This document shows, in pieces, positions 57,459 to 64,000 of a stretch of DNA of 64,000 nucleotides; the stretch's first letter is position 1; every line of letters begins with the position of its first letter. The DNA lies in NCBI GenBank assembly GCA_015039365.1, contig WION01000042.1:1-64000 (forward strand), written 5' to 3'. The notes beneath the pieces were generated by a model. The model was given only the letters and a program-made list of their open reading frames with translations. It was not told the origin of the DNA and did no database searches. The position numbers and the translations under genes are program-made. The DNA comes from Amanita rubescens (lineage: Eukaryota; Basidiomycota; Agaricomycetes; Agaricales; Amanitaceae).

Positions 57459-59050
57459 CTTACTTCATCAATTGCAAGAGCTTCTTTTCCTCCGGCGCCG
57501 ACAAACTCTAGGATAATATCTCACTCTCCGCCACGCACACCTCGAAAACGACGAGGATATTACATTAACGTACGTAATACTTTTGTTCAAGTCAGGATAC
57601 CTACTCAACCACATCGCGTTAGGAACCAGACAATGACTCTGCAGACTGGCAATTTTCTCGTACGAAGCGACAGCAAGATAAATATCGTTTTGATAAGCCG
57701 TTGACCCATGCTCAACATCTGGACTATTTATCGCCTCCCAGATTACGGGCATCTGGTACCCGAAGTGCGCCAGTACGCTGAGAGGGTTTTTTTATGGGAA
57801 GTTCTTTTTTACTAAATTCTTTCACCGTATCAGACTCCATCACCTATCGTAAGGACCGGTTTCTTTTCTTGGGTCGTTTGCTGAACAAGATTGCTGTAGG
57901 TCCCCGACGATGACTTTTCATGGACAGGACTTTACTAGTAATGCCTATCGGAATCTCCAAATGATAATCGTGAGTGTTTCCTTTTTCCAGCGCCCTTCCA
58001 TTTGACGGATTGTCGGACCATCAGCATCAGCACGAGTATGCTGGCCAATTACTATATACAATTGACAGATCTTCGGTCCTGGGCGGCACTGAAGCGTGCA
58101 ACTATGCTGGGGTGGGCGTACTAGTAATGACCACTGGTTATCTAGACGTGCTGTCCGGTGGATGGTATATACATATGTTCCCGTCTAGCCTCCTCAGCGT
58201 GTATCATCAAACGGTAAGGGATCTTTTGCTAAGTACAGGACAATCGAGTAAAAGTTGCAGCGTGATCAAATCGACGCGCTGGCACACGGTATGCCCTGAT
58301 CGCATATCCATAGTTAAAACTCGAACCAGAAAGACGACTTCATCCCAGGGAGCTTTTCAGAAGCAACAGCTAGTCGTAATCATCGGTCTGACAGCATCCT
58401 CTTGCCGCGAGTCGCGGTTCGATTATGTGAGGATGCATAAGAGGAAAACATGAGCAGCGCTCACAACTGAGGAGGCCGGATTTTGCCGCTTGCAAAAACA
58501 CCGTCACATTGCTCAATGTTTATAAATTTAGCCTCGCATTTCGCAACTTTAATTTTCAATAAGGGTTTTGCATGCACTAATTTACATTGGAATCTTTACA
58601 TTGTTTTCATTGCATTTTACCATATGCAGAACACGTCCAACATTTGAAGTCTGGCCAGTGGCCACACGCTGCCCTGAGGTCTCGCACCCAAGCAAGAGTT
58701 TTATGTAAGAGTGTCTGACTAGAGACGGTTGACAATAGAGATCGCCGAACTGATCGACTGCCAGACATCGCAAATAAAGTACGCTGGCTAGGGCCCGTGC
58801 CTGGCGCTTGGCATCTCGAATCGCATGTGTGATGACATAATCAAGCAAGCTCGTCGTCTTGCGCGACGACGACAATGTCGATCCCGCGCTCTCGAGCCAA
58901 CACCGCCTTTTTTCCGTGGCCCAAACGCCCTTCCGCACCGTCAGCTGCACCGAGCACTGAACCTCGTATCCCAGAGCCTCGTCGTCTTGACCCTGAAGGT
59001 CTGTTTGGTTCAGTTTGTGTATTAGTAATCAAGGGCAACAGAACCCGATA
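57459..59050. other. Intergenic, 5' flank of the nuclease-like gene before element insertion
   Basis: Short ORFs on both strands at 57974-58453 and 58582-59185 have no family signal. The end of this stretch was contiguous with 59947 before the 59060-59937 element inserted, so it probably held the promoter of the gene at 59971. Confidence 0.4.
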
Positions 59051-59059
59051 TACGAGACC
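59051..59059 (+). repeat. Target-site duplication, left copy
   Basis: TACGAGACC directly adjoins the left end of the palindromic element. Confidence 0.85.
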
Positions 59060-59368
59060 CAGGCTCCTAGGACCAGCACGTGATGTGCTCAAACAAACCA
59101 AACATACGTTGGACTCGCACAGAACGGCTGGCAAACTTGTGCTTCGCACATCACCGACATCACTCGTCTGCCCCATATAGACCATTGCATAAGCCCGTAG
59201 AAATTGATGGCTCCGGCTTTCGGGCCAATGGCTTCGTGTCCGATATTCCTTATTATTCCTTACATTCTATCATTGATTTGAGCTTGGTTACTGTGCGCAA
59301 GTAGATGTTGTGTTCTAAGTGGTTGGTCAAGCTTAGTCTATATATTTGAGTTTTGTGTTTGCATTACA

Positions 59369-59456
59369 GTTGCCACTATGATGGAATGGTTATTTTGTGC
59401 GAAATTTTGGTGTGGCAGTGGCTTAGGGTTCAAATCCATGCCGGGAACACTTTTTT
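59369..59456 (+). other. tRNA-Gln-like module with T6 terminator, left inner arm
   Basis: An A-box-like ATGGAATGGTTAT, a TTTTGG anticodon-loop-like stretch and the B-box GGGTTCAAATCC (59426-59437) occur at tRNA spacing and are followed by TTTTTT at 59451. Stems pair only partly, so it is a tRNA-derived relic rather than a tRNA gene. Confidence 0.4.
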
Positions 59457-59540
59457 AAAAATTGCAAGAAACCACCACCATACACGCGTATAAAAGAGCG
59501 CAATGCTGGAGATGAATTCGAGGGTATAAAATAAAGTGGG

Positions 59541-59618
59541 TGTACTCAGAATTGAACCCCGGGCATCACAGAGTCCAAAAATGGTATCATCTCTAACCGT
59601 TCAGCCATAATGTCAACT
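59541..59618 (-). other. tRNA-Gln-like module, right inner arm
   Basis: On the minus strand TTATGGCTGAACGGTTAGAG (A-box), TTTTTGGACTCTG (Gln UUG anticodon-loop pattern) and CCCGGGGTTCAATTC (B-box) lie at tRNA spacing. The acceptor and anticodon stems are incomplete. It points toward the left module. Confidence 0.45.
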
Positions 59619-59937
59619 AAATGACTACCTCGAAAGTCATATATATGGACTAGTCTTCACTACCTAGACTACACTTGGGCAACAGCATTGTTAATTTGTA
59701 ACATGTAACATAAAAACCCAAGCCCAAATTATTGATAGCTCATGAAAGGAATACCGGACACAAAACCATTGGTTCGAAGGCCGGAGCCATCAATTTCTAC
59801 GGGCTTATGCAATGGTCTATATGGGGCAGACGAGTGATGTCGGTGATGTGCGAAGCACAAGTTTGCCAGCCGTTCTGTGCGAGTCCAACGTATGTTTGGT
59901 TTGTTTGAGCACATCACGTGCTGGTCCTAGGAGCCTG

Positions 59938-59946
59938 TACGAGACC
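59938..59946 (+). repeat. Target-site duplication, right copy
   Basis: TACGAGACC directly adjoins the right end of the element, identical to the left copy. Confidence 0.85.
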
Positions 59947-59970
59947 TTCCTTACAATATTCAGCGATAAA

Positions 59971-60534
59971 ATGTTGCCTCAACACATACTCGACCGATTC
60001 AATCGCCTCCCGCGCAACCCTCGCATCAAAAACAAGTACCACGGGACGTATTCCATGATCCTCACCAACGTGTGCTTCCCCGAACATCATCATTTTGCCG
60101 TCGAGCCACAGTACCCCCTTCCCAAGCCTGGCGTGCCTACTATCGACTTCGTCGTCACCTACCTCGCCGATCTGCCCGTCTTCTTCCTTGAAGTAAAACC
60201 CCCTTACCATGTCGACCGCCGTTCTTTGAGAATCAAAGCAGACGAGCAGATGAGGGCCAGACTTCGTGCTCTTCGCCTTCTCACCCCGATACCTAGGATT
60301 CATGGTGTCAGTGTCATGGGACGAAGGCTTGCATTTTATGGGATGGACACAGCAACCGGCAATGTGAATCCCAACTACGTTGCGCAGGATCTCACCTACG
60401 TAACCGATACGGTTCCAGCAGAGAGGTGGGATACTGACATTACGACAGAGGATGGGTATCAAAGGTTCATGGGGGTTATCAATGATGTCATAGCAATGGC
60501 AGCCGCACTACATCACGAAAATCCCAATCCGTGA
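59971..60534 (+). CDS. PD-(D/E)XK-like protein, copy A
   Basis: Single-exon gene of 187 residues from MLPQHILDRFNRLPRNPRIK. The central segment TIDFVVTYLADLPVFFLEVK places an Asp about 15 residues before Glu-x-Lys at the end of a hydrophobic strand, the D...ExK core of the PD-(D/E)XK nuclease fold. RIHGVSVMGRRLAFYGMDTA and VPAERWDTDITTEDGYQRFM follow, ending in a helix. Copy B on the opposite strand at 60901-61440 is clearly homologous. The ATG is 25 bases after the right target duplication of the palindromic element, and the frame stays open upstream into the element to an ATG at 59812. The short start is preferred because it matches copy B. Nuclease activity is inferred, not shown. Confidence 0.65.
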   Translation: MLPQHILDRFNRLPRNPRIKNKYHGTYSMILTNVCFPEHHHFAVEPQYPLPKPGVPTIDFVVTYLADLPVFFLEVKPPYHVDRRSLRIKADEQMRARLRALRLLTPIPRIHGVSVMGRRLAFYGMDTATGNVNPNYVAQDLTYVTDTVPAERWDTDITTEDGYQRFMGVINDVIAMAAALHHENPNP

Positions 60535-60900
60535 ACTTAACATTCATTACTAGTAATTATGGTAATTACACGCGACTCAAATTCCCTTGTTGATTACTTG
60601 GGCCTTAAAGTATGTTGCGTGAAACCGGACAAAAAACCCAACATTGCATCCACCCATGCGTGATAATGCGTGGTAAATGCATGATCATGCCCAACTCAAT
60701 GTGATATTATAAAATTGTAGTCCACTCGTTGTCTACACGCTCCAGCCTGCCAGTTACGGGATGTCCACCTGAGGTATGGATATCCTGGTTGCAAGCTTAG
60801 AGTACGACAGTGAAACGTGTGGAGCAGGTAAACCTCGTCAAAAGTGTCGACGGATAACGCAGCATGGGCTAATTTGTAGGTAATGCTGAAACATATACGG
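60535..60900. other. Spacer between convergent paralogues
   Basis: It contains the ATGC-rich repeat ATGCGTGATAATGCGTGGT at about 60658-60676, an inverted relative of sequence near 52.6 kb. No gene was seen. Confidence 0.4.
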
Positions 60901-61440
60901 TCATAATAGTGCTGCAGCCATTTCTTTGACATCATTGATAACCGCCATGAACCTCTCATACCCATCCTCTGTCGTAATGTCCGTATCCCACCTCTCTACT
61001 GGAACTGCGTCGGTATTGGAAGATGGCGCAACGTAGCTGGGAGTTAAACGGCTTGTTGCCTTGTCCAGGCAATAAAACGCTAGCCTTTGTCCCATGGCAC
61101 TGACGCCATGAAGCCTAGGTGTCGAGATGTCCCCGTAAAAGGCAAGAAATCTGGCCCTCATCTCGGCGTCTGTGTCGACTCTGGTAGAAATGAGGTCGAT
61201 ATGGAGAGGGGATTTGATTTCAAGAAAGAAGACGGGCAGGTCGTTCACATCGACGACGTAGGTAAAGACGGAGTCCTCCACACCAAGATCGGAAAAAGGG
61301 TACCGTGGCTCGACGGTGAAATGGTGTTCGGGGAAGCACACTGTGTGGAGGATCTGGTTGAACACCCCGTAGTACTTGTTGTCGATGGGGGTGTCGTGGG
61401 GGATGCGAGCGAATCGGTCCAGCATGTATTGAGGCAACAT
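60901..61440 (-). CDS. PD-(D/E)XK-like protein, copy B
   Basis: Single-exon minus-strand gene of 179 residues (MLPQYMLDRFARIPHDTPID). It aligns with copy A over its whole length: VCFPEHHFTVEPRYPF, DLPVFFLEIKSPLHIDL, RLHGVSAMGQRLAFYCLDKA and VERWDTDITTEDGYERFM are shared almost word for word. The Glu-x-Lys at the end of the hydrophobic strand is kept; the preceding Asp is in the EDSVFTYVVDVND segment. The two genes converge with 366 bases between their stops, so the pair arose by inverted duplication. The DTDITTEDGY segment is the most conserved part and may be important for function. The stop is at 60901-60903. Confidence 0.65.
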   Translation of the reverse strand: MLPQYMLDRFARIPHDTPIDNKYYGVFNQILHTVCFPEHHFTVEPRYPFSDLGVEDSVFTYVVDVNDLPVFFLEIKSPLHIDLISTRVDTDAEMRARFLAFYGDISTPRLHGVSAMGQRLAFYCLDKATSRLTPSYVAPSSNTDAVPVERWDTDITTEDGYERFMAVINDVKEMAAALL

Positions 61441-61902
61441 GGTCGAATCTTAATGTCTGAGTGTCTCAGCGAGCGGACGAATCTTACGCATCACGTGAGG
61501 CCTTCGCAACTCCGCCTGGGCCCTGCCCCAACTCAAAAGCGACGACATCGTTTAAGTCAATGCCACCCGTGAAAACTCCGAGTCTGTCACGCGCATAACA
61601 ACGCCCTTTTTTCTCTAGGAACTCGGCATTAACATCGTTGGCGATTGGCGATGCGCGGGTCAGTGTGTGCATCACAGGCGGTGCACCAAGCTCATGGCTT
61701 GATTTACGACCCACTTCTTGTCAAATGTGGTGTCTTGATGGCCGACATTGAAACGTTGATCGAGCGAGTGCGCTCAGCATATAAATGATCTGCTAGTCCA
61801 TGCCGTACCACCGAGCTGGCCTCCGTTACCACCACAGCACTTCTTCCTCTATCCTCCCCCCCCTTTCGCATTAGCTCCCAAAACATCACGTTGTTAAAAA
61901 AC
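61441..61902. other. 5' flank of copy B
   Basis: The minus-strand ORFs here (61484-61714 and 61704-62003) have no recognised family. Probable promoter and leader of copy B and of the plus-strand gene that follows. Confidence 0.35.
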
Positions 61903-63948
61903 ATGAAAGTTGTTCTCGTCGTATGCAATGCTTTTCTTTCTGTTTTCCACTTTTGTGGCCGCCAAGCAGCAGAGGGTGCCAGCCAGGATGAAGAAGACGC
62001 CACCCGCTAAAGTTCCCAACCCGATTATAACACGTCAGAGACCGCTCTTGAAGTATGCTGATCTTTTGGTTGATAGTATGTGGACCTCACTTGTTCGCCT
62101 ACGACACCGTTCATAGATGACAATTTTGTTAGCTCTTCCTAAGGATAAAGTTCCTTATGAAGGTTCTGAGTGGACCCGCATTACGGTTAGTGTTCTTTTC
62201 GATTGTTCCCATATGTATCTGACGTACTTGACAGGCGTCTGGAGAGGTAATATTGATCATTTTTCATCAACATGCTCATTTAACGACAAATAGCTCTTAA
62301 TGCAATGGTCGAGCCAAGACTACACGGATTATTATGGAACAAAAAGAAAAATATATAGATGTGGCAATATTTCCGGTCAGGAACACTCCATGAGTTGAAT
62401 GTCTATACTTCTCTTTCTTATGACCGATTTTGCACAGCGAGGCCAGCCGATAACGGAGCGGCATTCGTATAGCTACACGTTATTGTTCATCGACAAAGAA
62501 CCCGGGTGTACCCTCGTTGGCACTTGGGACCGATTGTCAACGGTCAGCGTATGCCGCGATTTGAATGACTGGTCTTAATACATATACGTATACAGCATAG
62601 CAAGATCGAAATTTTCACAACTAGATATGGCGAGGGGCCCCAAGATTACGACTGGATTAGGATGGTCACACTCGCGTTGAACGACTTAGGGGCCAATGAC
62701 GTTAGCACCGCAATCCTCCTGTAAGGGCACAGCCTCGCTTCCTTACATCTACGCTTGGATAGGGTTATCGCGGTCCCTATTATCCGATCTCCTGCTTTAT
62801 TTAAGCTGCGTCGCGTCCTGCACTTTGGGTCAACTTACCTTTCGCTCTATTACTACGAGAACACAATACATGACCGTCCGCTGCCAAAAACCCAAAGCAA
62901 AAGCCACGCTAGAACCTTCAGATGAGGTGCCGGATCAATCGAAGTCCACGATGCGCGCATTGGAAGGCGTTATAAAATCATCACGGAATCCTGGTGAAGC
63001 GGAGATTGCGAACTGGCGTTGCAGGTAATGGAAACGGCTAAGGTGTGTTTGTACTTGTGACAGACCACCAGTACACAATTGAAGATGATGATGATGCGTT
63101 GATTGTATTGCATATCCTTTCTCGTTACTGTATGTTCTGTTTTACTGTAGTACTGTCATTAGGTTATGCATGTTTCACTTCATACGGTGCTCGTCATTAT
63201 CATAGAGCAATAACCGTAGAGTTCTCGGTAGGATTTGGCCCGTTTTCTTCCGTGCGACAATATGACTTGCTTTACCTCAAGACCTCAGCTGGCCACCCTC
63301 GTAACGTGAGTGTAACGGCTCAGCGCTCAGCTGCCACGTCACCACCGTCGCCGCGTCCACAGTCGAAATAGATCTCATCATATCCAAAGGACTTCAATCG
63401 ACAAAACTATCCGCAACTTGAAGCTCCAACCCAAGGGCTGCCTCGCGCGCCGACAGATCACAATGTACTTTCCGTCAAACCGTGAGACGCGCTGATTGTA
63501 TAACATGGTACGCCATGTTTCTTAGGGCGGATTTGTCGTGAACCTACTCTCAATAGGAGGACAAGGCACCGGAAGAGGTTGAAGGGCCGAAATACTACAG
63601 CTTAGTACAAGCTCGAGGAGAAGTGGTCAACGCTGGCTGGTCACTGGTGAGCATTTCCATACCATATATCTCTCAGCTTACTGACATCAATTTTCAGAGT
63701 ATCTGTGGCAACACGAACAAAGCAGCAAACCCTTGCTCATCGAGAAGACCAACTCCGTCCCATACCCAGAGCTGGAACTAAATTATACGACGACAAAGGG
63801 CGAAGAGGACGACCTGCACCTCCTTTCCCGGCATTTCCATTATGGGATGCAAACAGAAGACGTATATGACCGTATCAAGAAAGATATCATGGAGTTTCCT
63901 GTTTTCCGCTTCAAAACCCGGTCCAAAGAAAATACACTGGATACATGA
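61903..63948 (+). CDS. Poorly resolved multi-exon hypothetical region at the right edge
   Basis: A chain of short coding-like segments with plausible intron borders runs across this region: MKVVLV at 61903, then RVPARMKKTPPAKVPNPIIT, LPKDKVPYEGSEWTRIT, RGQPITERHSYSYTLLFIDK, VEFSVGFGPFSSVRQYDLLY, DFNRQNYPQLEAPTQGLPRA, EDKAPEEVEGPKYYSLVQAR and a last exon ending at 63948 (EDVYDRIKKDIMEFPVFRF). A separate helical piece at about 62870-63045 (MRALEGVIKSSRN, then in another frame LALQVMETAK) recalls, from memory, the N-terminal helical domain of agaric NLR-type proteins. I cannot join these parts into one reading frame. There may be one gene, two genes, or a gene with remnants. No function is assigned. 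Confidence 0.25.
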
Positions 63949-64000
63949 TTGAAAGGGAAGCTGAACCGGAGCAGCAAAAGCTTGGAGCGAAGCACAACTC

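Larger units (their letters stand above)
59060..59937. mobile_element. 878-base palindromic TIR element with 9-base target duplication
   Basis: The element begins CAGGCTCCTAGGACCAGCAC and ends with its reverse complement. The outer arms (59060-59250 and 59747-59937) are nearly identical over about 190 bases, with the first 150 or so apparently perfect. The inner arms also correspond but are much more diverged. TACGAGACC flanks both ends (59051-59059 and 59938-59946). Long terminal inverted repeats with a 9-base target duplication are the hallmark of Mutator-like elements. No transposase is encoded, so it is non-autonomous. Two tRNA-like modules lie in the inner arms. Confidence 0.8.

Noticed and set aside
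59812..59970. Start codon at 59812 as the true start of nuclease-like copy A
   Set aside because: The segment lies in the mobile element's TIR and the homologue begins at MLPQ, so the downstream ATG at 59971 is preferred for the annotation.
1..64000. Window-wide long-read homopolymer error as the explanation of all broken genes
   Set aside because: Several long genes (copper ATPase, tyrosinase, both chitinases, CAF1, FAD oxidase) splice without any frame error, and the UBA3 relic has a large deletion and a nonsense codon that such errors cannot explain. It remains possible locally at 1.4-2.1 kb.
1..64000. CRISPR array, rRNA or functional tRNA gene
   Set aside because: No regularly spaced repeats or rRNA sequence seen. 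The only tRNA-like sequences are the degenerate modules at 59.4-59.6 kb.

Overview
The window looks like nuclear DNA of a mushroom-forming basidiomycete (Agaricomycetes). Genes are split by many 45-70 base introns with GT(A/G)NGT donors and YAG acceptors. The proteins belong to families typical of that group: a type-3 copper tyrosinase, an FAD-linked berberine-bridge-type oxidase, cytosolic GH18 chitinases, Zn2Cys6 regulators with a fungal transcription-factor domain, and a tyrosine-kinase-like kinase with an HGDLRG loop. Every identification comes from reading translations and splice junctions by eye. No database search was possible.

Layout. 0-4 kb: a short secreted-peptide ORF at the edge, then a carnitine O-acetyltransferase locus with repeated single-base deletions in its 5' half. 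7.1-14.1 kb: two tandem paralogous Zn2Cys6 regulators; the first appears to have a damaged zinc cluster. 14.3-15.6 kb: CAF1 (CCR4-NOT deadenylase). 17.1-20.4 kb: a GH18 chitinase and an unrecognised gene. 20.8-23.3 kb: a large divergent protein kinase on the minus strand. 24-25 kb: remnants of an M20-type amidohydrolase gene and an acylaminoacyl-peptidase gene side by side. 25.4-27.2 kb: intact tyrosinase. 28.4-29.0 kb: an APC15-like acidic protein. 29.5-32.5 kb: a stand-alone class I aminoacyl-tRNA-synthetase-like protein convergent with an ASCH/PUA-like protein. 32.8-34.1 kb: a second GH18 chitinase, paralogous to the first. 36.1-39.8 kb: an intact copper P-type ATPase.

40-48 kb holds a membrane/secreted hypothetical protein, a CCCH zinc-finger protein, the FAD oxidase, a secreted protein and a membrane-anchored protein. 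48.9-52 kb holds a coiled-coil protein, a decayed UBA3 (NEDD8 E1) copy and a MYND-type gene fragment. 52.9-54.6 kb is a type II membrane glycosyltransferase-like gene. 55.7-57.5 kb is a kinase with an internally duplicated N-terminal module. 59-61.5 kb holds two inverted paralogous genes with a PD-(D/E)XK-like signature. Just upstream of one of them sits an 878-base palindromic mobile element with a perfect 9-base target-site duplication and tRNA-Gln-like modules. The right edge has a poorly resolved multi-exon hypothetical gene.

Connections. The copper ATPase would load copper into the secretory pathway and the tyrosinase is a copper enzyme, but their proximity may be chance. The mixture of intact genes with decayed partial copies of conserved genes (UBA3, acylaminoacyl-peptidase, amidohydrolase, MYND protein) and local paralogue pairs points to a fast-evolving accessory region. 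The most unusual items are the class I synthetase-like gene and the palindromic element next to the nuclease-like pair.
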